From NCBI RefSeq assembly GCF_003467125.1, contig NZ_QSFA01000006.1, positions 1-64,000 of the forward strand: a stretch of 64,000 nucleotides of DNA. The letters are read 5' to 3'. The stretch is from Megasphaera sp. AM44-1BH (GTDB taxonomy: Bacteria > Bacillota > Negativicutes > Veillonellales > Megasphaeraceae). Below, piece after piece: positions 9,032 through 17,876 of this stretch. The position numbers and the translations under genes were made by a program. The stretch's first letter is position 1. The number at the start of each line of letters is the position of its first letter. A model generated the notes under the pieces. That model did not search any database. It was not told the DNA's origin and saw nothing but the letters and a program-made list of their open reading frames with translations.

Positions 9032-9091
9032 TGCCCTGCTGTCATATCCGGTATGCGAAATCCATACAGGTGCCAGGCAGGAATCGGGCTT
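9032..9091 (+). other. Structured leader before dnaG
   Basis: Within the leader, GCCC/GGGC and CCTGC/GCAGG arms enclose an inner GTATG/CATAC hairpin. There is no T-tract after it, so it is not an ordinary terminator. Beyond this hairpin, the 334-base gap between the rluA-type gene and dnaG holds only the two promoters. Confidence 0.35.
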
Positions 9092-9141
9092 CCTATCTAG
9101 AATGTATTACTACACGAATTCTTTAACAGGTGATGTGACAT

Positions 9142-10932
9142 ATGCGTTTTACCAATGAATTTATAGAACAAGTACGGCAGGCCAATGACATAGTCAGCGT
9201 CATTTCCGATTATCTGGTCCTCCAGCGCCGGGGACGTAATTTCTGGGCATGCTGTCCGTTCCATAATGAAAAAACGGCTTCTTTCAGTGTCGCTGCTGAT
9301 AAAGGATTCTATTATTGTTTTGGCTGCCATGCCCACGGGGATGTTTTCAAATTCGTTATGATGAAAGAAAACATCTCTTTTAGTGAAGCGGTAGAACGAC
9401 TGGCTGAACGGGCCCATATCCCACTGCCGGAAGTAGAAAAGTCCGCAGAGGATATTGCGCGGGATAAGCACCGGGACCGCCTGTTTGAAATTAATGAATT
9501 GGCAGGTAACTTCTTTCATAACTGTCTGGTAAAGACCCACTATGGCGAACCGGGCCTTGCCTATTTTCATCGCCGGCACCTGAGCGATGATACGATTTAT
9601 TCGTTTAAGCTGGGATTTGCCCCGGACAGTTGGAATAAACTGACCGATGCCTTCGAAAAGAAGGGTGTAACCGGGCCGGAGCTCGTTGAAGTCGGACTGG
9701 CTAAAGAAAAAAACGGCCGGTACTACGATGCCTTTCGCAACCGGGTCATGTTTCCTATACGCGATGGCCGGGGACGCATCGTTGGTTTTGGCGGCCGTGT
9801 GCTCGATGACAGCCGGCCCAAATATCTGAATTCCCCGGAAACACTGATTTTCAATAAACGCCGCCTGCTCTTTGCCATGGACAAGGCTCATAAAGCGATT
9901 TATGAAGAAGGGAAAGCTATCCTGGTTGAAGGCTATATGGACGTCATATCGGCTCATAACCGGGGAATCTGTAATGTTGTGGCGTCCCTGGGGACTGCTT
10001 TTACAGATGAACAGGCGCGGCTTCTCCAGCGGCAGGCCAGGGAACTGGTCCTGTCGTATGATATGGATGGAGCCGGACGGCAGGCAACTCTGCGGGCCAT
10101 GGAAATCGTCCGCAATCTGGGAATGCGCATCCGCGTCGTATCCCTGCCCCAGGGAAAGGATCCCGATGAATACATCAATAGTGCCGGTCCTGATAAATTC
10201 CGCGAGGCAGTGGATAATGCACCGAACGTACTCGACTACATGCTCATGATGGCACTACGGCAGTCAGATGAAACGACGCTGGAAGGCAAGGCTGCCATTA
10301 CGGCGACCATGCTTCCCGTATTGGCGCAAGTCAGCAACCGTGTCGTGCTGGAAGCGTTTTTAAAAAAACTGGCAGCCCGTATCCAGATTGATGAAAACGC
10401 AATCCGTAGTGAGTTCAACAAGTACGTGGCAGCTCATCCGGAAGCAGGACAACAGCAGGTCACTATTTCCCATTCTGTTTCACAGGAGAACGCAACGGCC
10501 CGGGGCGGCGGCCCCAATGCTGTTTCGGAAGAAAATATCCTGCGTTTTCTCATGGATCATCCCAAATCCTGTACCCGTATCCGGGAAAAGATCATTCCCG
10601 GTTTTTTTGCCAATACTGTGCGGCGCCATATTTATGAAAAAATATTGGCAGCCGCTGATGCACAAGGGATGTACACGACGAGTGACATCCAGAATAATCT
10701 GACTCCTGAGGAGGCCGAAGAACTTGCAAGAATCATGGTACTGCAAGATGTTCCCGTAGACGAAGCTGTTTTGCTCGATTATGTGAAACGGTTCCGCCTG
10801 GCGGAATTGCAGAAAAAGTACAGAGAATACAGTGCCCGGGCAGCAGCCTACGGACAGAGCAATGACCCCCGTCTCGTAGATGCGCTGGCGGCATGTAAAC
10901 AGATTTTAGAAGAAATGAAACATTGGTCCTGA
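9142..10932 (+). CDS. dnaG: DNA primase
   Basis: Makes the RNA primers for chromosome replication. In 596 residues it shows the three usual parts. The N-terminal CHC2 zinc finger has Cys38, His41, Cys59 and Cys62. The TOPRIM catalytic core contains VEGYMDVISAH and a later SYDMDGAG motif. The helical C-terminal domain, from about residue 450, binds the DnaB helicase. ATG 9142 follows an AGGTGATG site. rpoD starts 26 bases downstream, giving the dnaG-rpoD part of the classical macromolecular-synthesis operon; rpsU is not next to it here. Confidence 0.96.
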   Translation: MRFTNEFIEQVRQANDIVSVISDYLVLQRRGRNFWACCPFHNEKTASFSVAADKGFYYCFGCHAHGDVFKFVMMKENISFSEAVERLAERAHIPLPEVEKSAEDIARDKHRDRLFEINELAGNFFHNCLVKTHYGEPGLAYFHRRHLSDDTIYSFKLGFAPDSWNKLTDAFEKKGVTGPELVEVGLAKEKNGRYYDAFRNRVMFPIRDGRGRIVGFGGRVLDDSRPKYLNSPETLIFNKRRLLFAMDKAHKAIYEEGKAILVEGYMDVISAHNRGICNVVASLGTAFTDEQARLLQRQARELVLSYDMDGAGRQATLRAMEIVRNLGMRIRVVSLPQGKDPDEYINSAGPDKFREAVDNAPNVLDYMLMMALRQSDETTLEGKAAITATMLPVLAQVSNRVVLEAFLKKLAARIQIDENAIRSEFNKYVAAHPEAGQQQVTISHSVSQENATARGGGPNAVSEENILRFLMDHPKSCTRIREKIIPGFFANTVRRHIYEKILAAADAQGMYTTSDIQNNLTPEEAEELARIMVLQDVPVDEAVLLDYVKRFRLAELQKKYREYSARAAAYGQSNDPRLVDALAACKQILEEMKHWS

Positions 10933-10958
10933 CGGAGAAAGAAAGGAGCTAGTACTAT

Positions 10959-12197
10959 ATGGCAAATATAAAGGATGAAAATAAAGCAGTCAAAAAAAAG
11001 ACAAAGAAAACGACGCGTAGCAGCAAACGCACGAAAAAAACGGATGCTCCGCAGCTGAGTGAAAAAGAACGGCAGGAACTGACACTGCAGCATATCCAGC
11101 AGCTGATTAAAACGGGACAGAAAAAGGGAAGTCTGACGTATACAGAAATCATGAACGTGATGGAAGAAGATGACCTGACTCCGGATCAGATTGACAAGAT
11201 GTATGAAGTGTTTGCCGATAAGGGGATTGACATCATCGGCGAAGATGACCAGATGACCATGGATGATGAACTGGATGATGACGATACGGAAAAGGTCCCG
11301 GAAATTCACATGGATCTGAGTATCCCCGAAGGCATCAATATCGATGACCCGGTCCGCATGTATCTCAAAGAAATCGGCCGCGTCCCCCTGTTGTCAGCGG
11401 AAGAGGAAATTACGCTGGCCAAGACTATCGAACGGGGCAATTCCCCTGATGCAACAGAAGAAGAGATCAAAGCGGGGAGCATCGCCAAAAAGAAGCTGAC
11501 CGATGCCAATCTGCGTCTTGTCGTCAGTATTGCCAAACGGTATGTCGGACGGGGCATGCTTTTCCTGGATCTGATACAGGAAGGCAATCTGGGGCTGTTG
11601 AAAGCGGTCGATAAATTTGACTATAGTAAAGGCTATAAATTCAGTACCTATGCCACGTGGTGGATCCGCCAGGCTATTACCCGCGCTATTGCCGACCAGG
11701 CCCGCACCATCCGTATCCCGGTGCACATGGTAGAGACGATCAATAAACTGATCCGCATTTCCCGCCAGCTCCTGCAGGATAAAGGACGGGAACCGCTGCC
11801 GGAAGAAATCGCGGAAAAAATGGATATTTCTGTCGAACGGGTCCGGGAAATCATGAAGATAGCCCAGGAACCGGTGTCTTTGGAAACGCCAATCGGGGAA
11901 GAAGAAGATTCCCATCTGGGCGACTTCATCGAAGACCAGGAAGCCGTGGCTCCCGATGATGCGGCCTCGTTCATTTTGTTAAAAGAACAGATAGAAGACG
12001 TGTTCTCCTGTCTGACAGACCGGGAACGGAAAGTACTCTATCTCCGGTTTGGGCTGAAAGACGGACGCCCGCGCACCCTGGAAGAAGTAGGACAGCACTT
12101 TAATGTCACCCGTGAACGTATCCGCCAGATTGAAGGAAAGGCACTGAGCAAACTGCGGAATTGGGGCAAACGGGAAAAAATCAAGGACTTTCTCTGA
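10959..12197 (+). CDS. rpoD: RNA polymerase primary sigma factor (SigA/RpoD)
   Basis: The housekeeping sigma factor, 412 residues. A lysine-rich N-terminus precedes region 1.1 (about 45-95). Region 1.2 begins at DDPVRMYLKEIG. Region 2 has the LRLVVSIAKRYVGRGM and GYKFSTYATWWIRQAI core that melts the -10 element. Region 4.2 ends with a helix-turn-helix (NVTRERIRQIEGKAL) for the -35 element. It is short like the Bacillus SigA, without the large non-conserved insertion of E. coli RpoD. GGAG stands 13 bases before the ATG. Many promoters in this window fit its consensus (TTGACA-17-TATAAT). Confidence 0.96.
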   Translation: MANIKDENKAVKKKTKKTTRSSKRTKKTDAPQLSEKERQELTLQHIQQLIKTGQKKGSLTYTEIMNVMEEDDLTPDQIDKMYEVFADKGIDIIGEDDQMTMDDELDDDDTEKVPEIHMDLSIPEGINIDDPVRMYLKEIGRVPLLSAEEEITLAKTIERGNSPDATEEEIKAGSIAKKKLTDANLRLVVSIAKRYVGRGMLFLDLIQEGNLGLLKAVDKFDYSKGYKFSTYATWWIRQAITRAIADQARTIRIPVHMVETINKLIRISRQLLQDKGREPLPEEIAEKMDISVERVREIMKIAQEPVSLETPIGEEEDSHLGDFIEDQEAVAPDDAASFILLKEQIEDVFSCLTDRERKVLYLRFGLKDGRPRTLEEVGQHFNVTRERIRQIEGKALSKLRNWGKREKIKDFL

Positions 12198-12241
12198 TGT
12201 ATACAGGGTAGCTGTGCATAATCGTACGGCCAGCTGAACAG

Positions 12242-12291
12242 AAAAAAACCATGGATTGTAATGTGACGATTACAAATCCATGGTTTTTTTA
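12242..12291. terminator. Bidirectional terminator between rpoD and the DEAD-box gene
   Basis: A long stem (CCATGGATTGTAAT with ATTACAAATCCATGG, one bulge) is flanked by A7 on the left and T7 on the right, so it works on both strands. Confidence 0.9.
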
Positions 12292-12322
12292 TATACCTGT
12301 ACAGGCTGTGCCGGATTGGTGG

Positions 12323-13879
12323 TTAATCCTTGAAATACGGTTTAAAAGCGGAACGGTTTGGCTCTTTATGTTCTTTCTTGCGGGGTTTAAATACGCGGCG
12401 TGCCGTATCGCCACCATCCTTTTTCTTGTTATCCCTGTTTCCTTTAAAGCGGGGACGGCGCGGACCGTCATGACGATTTCCCTGACGCGGGCCGCGGTCA
12501 CGATGGCGGTTATCTCCACGGCCGGAGCCCTGCCGGCGGCTGGACTTGATGCGCAGTGGCGCTTCTTCCGTGATTCTGACCGGTGTGGTGTCCGGTTCTT
12601 TGGTCAGAAGCTTGATGGCGGCGGCGACGAGAGCCGTGCTGTCATAATTGCTGAGCAGTTCTTCGGCGCTTTCCTTATAGGGTCCGTATTCCCCGGCTTC
12701 GACGGCTCCGACCAGATTGCGGATGGCCGTCTGCTGGGCTCCTTCCAGCGCTTCAGACAGAGTAGGAGCTTTCCTGCGCTGGATGCGGCGTTTGATGAGC
12801 CGTTCGATAGTGCGCAGGTGTTCGATTTCTCTGGGAATGACAAACGTCGTAGCTTCTCCGCTCTGACCGGCCCGGCCTGTCCGGCCTACGCGGTGAACGT
12901 AACTTTCCGGGTCCTGGGGCAGGTCATAATTGAATACATGGGTGACGCCGCTGATATCGAGACCACGGGCGGCCACGTCGGTCGCGACGAGGATATCGAT
13001 GGTGCGTTCTCTGAACTGGCGGATGACCGTATCACGCTTGGCCTGTGTCAGGTCACCGTGTATGCCCTCTGCTGAATAGCCGCGTTTTTTCAGTGCTTCT
13101 GATACTTCATCGACACGGCGTTTGGTGCGGACGAAGATAATAGCTAAATCCGGTTCCTGTAAATCGAGAAGGCGGCAGAGAATATCGAATTTCTGACGGT
13201 CCGGTACTTCGATGTAGGACTGTTCGATGAGGTCAATTGTCACTTCTTTGGCCTTCATGCGGATGATCTTGGGATCGTGCAGGAAATTTTCTGCCAGTTC
13301 CTGGATGGGTTTGGGCATAGTCGCTGAAAAGAGCAGTGTCTGCCGCGTTTCCGGCGTTGCTCCCATGATGAGGTTTATATCATCGATGAATCCCATATCC
13401 AGCATTTCGTCGGCTTCATCAAGGACAATCGTGCTAATGTGGCTGAGCTGGATGGTGCCGCGCTTCATGTGGTCAATGAGGCGTCCTGGCGTTGCGACGA
13501 TGATCTGCGGGCATTTCCGGAGGCGGCGCAGCTGCCGTTCCATATCCTGGCCGCCGTAAATAGGCAGTGCCTGGATCGGCGTGAACTGGGCCAGATGATT
13601 CATTTCTTCGGCTACCTGCATTGCCAGTTCGCGCGTAGGCGATAAGATGACGGTCTGGATTTCTTTGCTCGGCGGGGCTGCCAGAATTTTTTCCAGCACC
13701 GGGATGCCATATGCGGCCGTCTTTCCGGTACCAGTCTGGGCCTGACCGATCATATCATGGCCGGCCATAGCGACAGGTATGGATTCTGCCTGAATCGGGG
13801 TCGGTTCTTCGAATCCCATTTCATTCAGGGCACGGATGATGACTTCGCTGATATTAAGTTCTTGAAATTTTTCTAACAT
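12323..13879 (-). CDS. DEAD-box RNA helicase (CshA/DeaD type)
   Basis: An ATP-dependent RNA helicase for mRNA decay or ribosome assembly. The 518 residues contain the Q motif (GFEEPTPIQ), motif I (AQTGTGKTAAYG), DEAD (LDEADEMLDMGF), SAT (FSATMP) and motif VI (HRVGRTGRAGQSG) in order. A basic, arginine-glycine-rich tail (about 440-518) probably binds RNA, as in CshA. ATG 13879 follows AGGAGG; the longer frame up to 13996 has no ribosome-binding site. It is a single gene, with its own extended -10 promoter and a shared terminator with rpoD. Confidence 0.93.
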   Translation of the reverse strand: MLEKFQELNISEVIIRALNEMGFEEPTPIQAESIPVAMAGHDMIGQAQTGTGKTAAYGIPVLEKILAAPPSKEIQTVILSPTRELAMQVAEEMNHLAQFTPIQALPIYGGQDMERQLRRLRKCPQIIVATPGRLIDHMKRGTIQLSHISTIVLDEADEMLDMGFIDDINLIMGATPETRQTLLFSATMPKPIQELAENFLHDPKIIRMKAKEVTIDLIEQSYIEVPDRQKFDILCRLLDLQEPDLAIIFVRTKRRVDEVSEALKKRGYSAEGIHGDLTQAKRDTVIRQFRERTIDILVATDVAARGLDISGVTHVFNYDLPQDPESYVHRVGRTGRAGQSGEATTFVIPREIEHLRTIERLIKRRIQRRKAPTLSEALEGAQQTAIRNLVGAVEAGEYGPYKESAEELLSNYDSTALVAAAIKLLTKEPDTTPVRITEEAPLRIKSSRRQGSGRGDNRHRDRGPRQGNRHDGPRRPRFKGNRDNKKKDGGDTARRVFKPRKKEHKEPNRSAFKPYFKD

Positions 13880-13905
13880 AGGTCCTCCTTTTGTGTGAAC
13901 ATCTA

Positions 13906-13914
13906 ATTCTATCA
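13906..13914 (-). promoter_or_regulatory. Extended -10 promoter of the DEAD-box gene
   Basis: On the minus strand TGATAGAAT (TGn plus TAGAAT) lies about 27 bases before the start codon. No good -35 is seen. Confidence 0.5.
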
Positions 13915-14031
13915 TTTTGGACTCTGAAAAGATAGGGCATTTTTGTAAATACAGGTGCATGAACGGTCTCATGGCCCTATTGGCGGCAGAGGTCAAAATG
14001 GGGGCAAAGACAACTGCTCAGGGTACAGTAT

Positions 14032-14064
14032 AAAAAATAGCCACCGCACAAATGCGATGGCTAT
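14032..14064 (-). terminator. Terminator of tRNA-Lys
   Basis: ATAGCCACCGCA and TGCGATGGCTAT pair with one mismatch around a CAAA loop. T6 follows on the minus strand. Confidence 0.85.
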
Positions 14065-14076
14065 CCGTGTCTTTTA

Positions 14077-14152
14077 TGGTGGACCATCAGGGGATCGAAC
14101 CCTGGACACCCTGATTAAGAGTCAGGTGCTCTGCCAGCTGAGCTAATGGTCC
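14077..14152 (-). tRNA. tRNA-Lys (anticodon CTT)
   Basis: On the minus strand a full cloverleaf is seen: acceptor GGACCAT/ATGGTCC, D-stem GCTC/GAGC, anticodon stem CCTGA/TCAGG with loop CTCTTAA (anticodon CTT), and T-stem CAGGG/CCCTG with TTCGATC. The discriminator base is A and CCA is encoded. It stands alone, with its own promoter and terminator. Confidence 0.97.
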
Positions 14153-14185
14153 ATGCGATGTGTCTTCTTGCTGAGCACATTGATA

Positions 14186-14214
14186 ATAATACACCAGTTG
14201 AAGAAAAAATGCAA
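14186..14214 (-). promoter_or_regulatory. Promoter of tRNA-Lys
   Basis: On the minus strand TTGCAT (14214-14209) and TATTAT (14191-14186) are spaced by 17 bases, about 34 bases before the mature 5' end. Confidence 0.75.
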
Positions 14215-14344
14215 GTCTTTTTTTTCGTTTTATTCAAGAGACAGTATGGAAATACCGTTTCCATGCTGTACCAGTCTGCAAATGCCGCTTTGATGAGGTG
14301 CAAGTACAGACGGGCACAGTATGAGAAAAATGCACTGGCAGAGG

Positions 14345-15259
14345 CTATCTGTCAGGAGACGTTTCATTCCGGCCGGGGTTAAACACGATGCGGCTGGGTA
14401 TCTGGGCGGCAAAAATCCCGATGGACATGAGGATGCAGCCCGATAGTTCCCGCAGCGTCATCGATTCGCCCAGTATGAAGAAGCCGGCAAGAGCACTGAA
14501 AATCATTTCACAACTCAGGAGAAGGGAGGCTTCCGTAGGCGGCACGTGTTCCTGACCGACAATCTGCAGGGTGTAACCGACGCCGCTGGAGAAAATGCCG
14601 CAATAGAGAATCGGTATGGCCGATGCCAGGACGGCAGCCCAGGTCAGGGTTTCCCCGGCAAGAGGCATGGAAAGAAAGTTGTAGATGCCGCAGAAGATAA
14701 ATTGTCCCAGAGCCAGGTAAACACCGCGATAATAACGGACAAAGCGATCGACAATCAGGATGTGCAGTGCCCAGAAAATGACGCCGGCCAGTTCCAGCAG
14801 GTCGCCGATATTCAGGGGCTGGCCGTCGCTGTGAAAGGCTAACAGATACAGACCGGCAACGGCGGTCAGACATCCCATTATGTGAGACAGCCGCAGAGGA
14901 TTGCGCAGGAACAGTCCGAGAATGGGGACGACGACAATATACAGGGCAGTAATGAAACCGGCCTTGCCTGCCGTCGTATAAAACATGCCGATCTGCTGCA
15001 GTGATGCACCGGCGAAGAGTATGAATCCCAGGATGGCACAGGCTGCCGGAAGAGATAAGAACGAAGGAGGCGCATCGAAATCCGGCACTTTTTTGCGGCT
15101 GACCCACCAGACGACGGGAACAATGGAAAGCGCCCCAATCCAGAAACGGATGCCATTAAATGCGAAGGCGCCGATTGTGTCCGTACTGACCCGCTGGGCG
15201 ACGAAGGCACAACCCCAGAAAAATGTAGCAGCTAACAAGAAAAAACGGTCTTTAATCAT
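14345..15259 (-). CDS. EamA/DMT family exporter
   Basis: A 304-residue inner-membrane protein of the drug/metabolite transporter superfamily, with ten hydrophobic segments in two EamA repeats. The first opens with FFLLAATFFWGCAFVAQR. The second carries the typical end-of-domain run EASLLLSCEMIFSALAGFFILGESMT. ATG 15259 is nine bases from AAGGAA; an ATG two codons earlier is too close to it. Relatives export amino acids or metabolites, but no substrate can be assigned. It is a single-gene unit on the minus strand, divergent from pncB. Confidence 0.87.
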   Translation of the reverse strand: MIKDRFFLLAATFFWGCAFVAQRVSTDTIGAFAFNGIRFWIGALSIVPVVWWVSRKKVPDFDAPPSFLSLPAACAILGFILFAGASLQQIGMFYTTAGKAGFITALYIVVVPILGLFLRNPLRLSHIMGCLTAVAGLYLLAFHSDGQPLNIGDLLELAGVIFWALHILIVDRFVRYYRGVYLALGQFIFCGIYNFLSMPLAGETLTWAAVLASAIPILYCGIFSSGVGYTLQIVGQEHVPPTEASLLLSCEMIFSALAGFFILGESMTLRELSGCILMSIGIFAAQIPSRIVFNPGRNETSPDR

Positions 15260-15296
15260 AATCATCCATTCCTTTTAAAAAAATTACAATACACGT

Positions 15297-15305
15297 ATTA
15301 TACCA
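15297..15305 (-). promoter_or_regulatory. Extended -10 promoter of the EamA gene
   Basis: On the minus strand TGGTATAAT (TGn plus perfect -10) stands about 38 bases before the start codon. Confidence 0.55.
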
Positions 15306-15420
15306 TATACGTTTGCTTTTCTTTACTATATTTTGTCCATTATCCTGCCAATTCACAGACTAAATATTAGATGACATGACAGATGTAAATGATGAATGTA
15401 AAGAAAATGTCAACGAATCA

Positions 15421-15450
15421 TTGGCATGGGGCCAGCATTTGATGTATAAT
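15421..15450 (+). promoter_or_regulatory. Promoter of pncB
   Basis: TTGGCA (15421-15426) and TATAAT (15445-15450) are spaced by 18 bases, 30 bases before the start codon. Confidence 0.7.
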
Positions 15451-15479
15451 AAGGTCAACATAATTGGGAGGCGAGGATA

Positions 15480-16931
15480 TTGTATACAAATGCTTTGTTA
15501 ACTGATCTTTATCAGCTGACAATGATGCAGGGACTGTATCTCGAAGGAAAGCATGATCAGGCCTGCGTATTCGACCGGTATTACCGGCATAATCCATTTG
15601 ACGGTGGTTATACGGTAGTAGCCGGACTGGAACATCTCATCGACTATGTCAAAAATATTCATTTCAGTGATGACGATCTGGCATATCTGAAGAGTACGGG
15701 CATTTTTAAAGATGTATTTCTGGATTATTTGAAACAATTCCATTTTACGGGAAGCATATATGCTATGCCTGAAGGGACCGTCGCATTTCCACAGGAAGTA
15801 TTGCTGCGCGTAGAAACGACAAAAGACGAATCTCTCCTGCTGGAAACGTGCATGTCCATGATTATGAATCATGAAAGCCTGATTGCGACCAAAGCCCGCC
15901 GGGTCCGCTGTGTCGCCGGTGATGACACGCTGATGGAATTCGGACTGCGCCGTGCCCAGGGGGCTTCGGCCGGTGTATATGGTGCGCGGTCTGCTATGAT
16001 TGGTGGATTCAATGGCACGAGCAATATGCTTTCAGGAGCTAAATTCGGGATTCCTGTCATGGGGACCATGGCTCATAGCTGGGTCATGAGTTTTCCGACG
16101 GAACTGGAAGCATTCCGCACGTATGCCAAACATTATCCCAACAGTCTCATCCTCCTGGCCGATACGTATAATACATTAAAGCAAGGGGTTCCCGATGCGA
16201 TTACCGTATTCCGGGAAATGCAGGAAGCCGGAACGCTGCCTTCATTCTACGGCATCCGTCTGGATAGCGGCGATCTGGCATACCTTTCCAAAGAAGCGCA
16301 TAAGATGTTTGCCGCAGCCGGATTCCCCAATGCCGTCATTGCCGCATCCAATGACCTTGATGAAAATCTGATTGCGGAACTGAAACTGCAGGGATGTGCC
16401 ATCAGTTCCTGGGGAGTAGGCACCAACCTCATCACGGCCAAGGACAGCCCTTCCATGGGCGGCGTGTTCAAGATGGCCGGTCAGTACGAAGGGGACCGGT
16501 TCGTGCCGAAAATCAAGATGAGTGATAATGCTGAAAAAATTTCCAATCCGGGCCGCAAGAATGTGTTGCGGATTTATGATAAAGCGACGGGCAAGATGAA
16601 GGCCGACGTCATTATCCTGGAAGGAGAAACGATTGATCCGTCCAAGGATCTGCGCCTTTCCAGTGATAAGACACCGTGGCGTTTCCGCGTCATCCCTGCC
16701 GGTTCCTTTACGGTCCGGACTATGCTGCAGCCGGTGTTCGTCAAAGGCGAACTCGTCTATACGCCGCCGACGCTGAAGGAAATCATGGCATATGCAGACC
16801 GGGAAATCGACACGCTGTGGCCGGAATACAAGCGTCTCGTCAACCCGGAAACCATGTGGGTACAGCGTAGCACACGTCTTTCTGAACTGCGCCATCAGAT
16901 TCTGACGGAAGAAGCCGCTCATTTTCAATAA
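15480..16931 (+). CDS. pncB: Nicotinate phosphoribosyltransferase, TTG start
   Basis: Joins nicotinate to PRPP (helped by ATP) to give nicotinate mononucleotide, the salvage entry to NAD. The 483 residues fit the Gram-positive-type enzyme. The family opening ALLTDLYQLTMMQGLY comes right after the start, FDRYYRHNPFDGGYTVVAG follows, and IRLDSGDLAYLS near residue 260 is a substrate-binding block. The frame starts with TTG at 15480, preceded by a GGGAGG site; no ATG gives the expected N-terminus, so TTG is taken as real. It is monocistronic, with a clear promoter and terminator. Confidence 0.93.
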   Translation: MYTNALLTDLYQLTMMQGLYLEGKHDQACVFDRYYRHNPFDGGYTVVAGLEHLIDYVKNIHFSDDDLAYLKSTGIFKDVFLDYLKQFHFTGSIYAMPEGTVAFPQEVLLRVETTKDESLLLETCMSMIMNHESLIATKARRVRCVAGDDTLMEFGLRRAQGASAGVYGARSAMIGGFNGTSNMLSGAKFGIPVMGTMAHSWVMSFPTELEAFRTYAKHYPNSLILLADTYNTLKQGVPDAITVFREMQEAGTLPSFYGIRLDSGDLAYLSKEAHKMFAAAGFPNAVIAASNDLDENLIAELKLQGCAISSWGVGTNLITAKDSPSMGGVFKMAGQYEGDRFVPKIKMSDNAEKISNPGRKNVLRIYDKATGKMKADVIILEGETIDPSKDLRLSSDKTPWRFRVIPAGSFTVRTMLQPVFVKGELVYTPPTLKEIMAYADREIDTLWPEYKRLVNPETMWVQRSTRLSELRHQILTEEAAHFQ

Positions 16932-16945
16932 TTAGAACCTGATTC

Positions 16946-16990
16946 AAAAGCATACAAGGAGGATAAAATCTCTCTTTGTATGCTTTTTTT
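16946..16990 (+). terminator. Terminator of pncB
   Basis: AAAAGCATACAAGGAG pairs with CTCTTTGTATGCTTTT (one mismatch) and is followed by a T8 run. Confidence 0.88.
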
Positions 16991-17004
16991 TCTCTTATTC
17001 CTTG

Positions 17005-17013
17005 TGATATAAT
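17005..17013 (+). promoter_or_regulatory. Extended -10 promoter of the ADP-ribosylglycohydrolase cluster
   Basis: TGATATAAT (TGn plus TATAAT) stands 42 bases before the gene start, directly after the pncB terminator. No matched -35 is visible. Confidence 0.5.
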
Positions 17014-17054
17014 AAATACGATTCTAATTTCCTTACAGGTGGGGTGATCATCGG

Positions 17055-17876
17055 ATGTGGGGAACGATTATCGGCGATATAGCCGGTTCTGTTTATGAAA
17101 ATCCTGTGGATGGGGCTGCATCCATCAAGACGAAAGAGTTTCCGTTCTGGGGAGAGGGCTGCCGGTTCACTGATGATACGGTGACGACAGTAGCCGTAAG
17201 CCAGGCATTGATGGAAAGCCGGGCGCAGGGACGGGCTGTTACGCCGCTTCTATGCCAGTATCTCCGGCACTGGTGCCGCCGGTTTCCTGGTGTCGGGTAC
17301 GGACCGCGGTTCATCCGCTGGTATGAAAGCGATGACATGGGGCCGTATGGCAGTTGGGCCAATGGAGCCGCTATGCGTGTCGCTCCCGCAGGATGGCTGA
17401 CTGATACGCTGGCAGAAACACAATATCTGGCTGAACTTACAGCCGTGGTCACTCATAATACGGAAGAAGCCGTCCGGGGAGCTGTTGCTGTTGCGTCGGC
17501 TATCTATCTGGCCCGTACAGGAATCCGGCGTGATGACATGCGCATCTATCTCCACGACCGGTTTTATCCGCTGGACCGGAGACTGGAGGATATACGCCGC
17601 GATTACGTATTTACCTCGCGGACATCCTGCAGCGTACCGGAAGCCATCGAGGCATTTCTGGAAAGCACGGATTACGAAGACGCCGTACGTAATGCGATTT
17701 CCCTGGGTGGAGATACGGATACACAGGCTGCCATTGCCGGCAGTATTGCCGAAGCATACTATGGTATACCGGAGCCGATGTGCCAGAAGGCGGCGTCTTA
17801 TCTTCCAGAAGAAATCCGCCAGCAGATTGACCGGTTTTATACCTATATACATGAGAGAAAGAAGAGGATACCATGA
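17055..17876 (+). CDS. ADP-ribosylglycohydrolase family protein
   Basis: A 273-residue protein of the ARH/DraG family, which removes ADP-ribose from proteins or small molecules. Metal-binding motifs are clear: GDIAGS (7-12), FTDDT (38-42, Asp40 and Asp41) and GGDTDTQAAIAGS near residue 220. Its stop codon overlaps the larE start (ATGA at 17873-17876), which means tight translational coupling with larE and nth. The substrate is unknown; no ADP-ribosyltransferase or macrodomain gene lies nearby. Confidence 0.9.
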   Translation: MWGTIIGDIAGSVYENPVDGAASIKTKEFPFWGEGCRFTDDTVTTVAVSQALMESRAQGRAVTPLLCQYLRHWCRRFPGVGYGPRFIRWYESDDMGPYGSWANGAAMRVAPAGWLTDTLAETQYLAELTAVVTHNTEEAVRGAVAVASAIYLARTGIRRDDMRIYLHDRFYPLDRRLEDIRRDYVFTSRTSCSVPEAIEAFLESTDYEDAVRNAISLGGDTDTQAAIAGSIAEAYYGIPEPMCQKAASYLPEEIRQQIDRFYTYIHERKKRIP

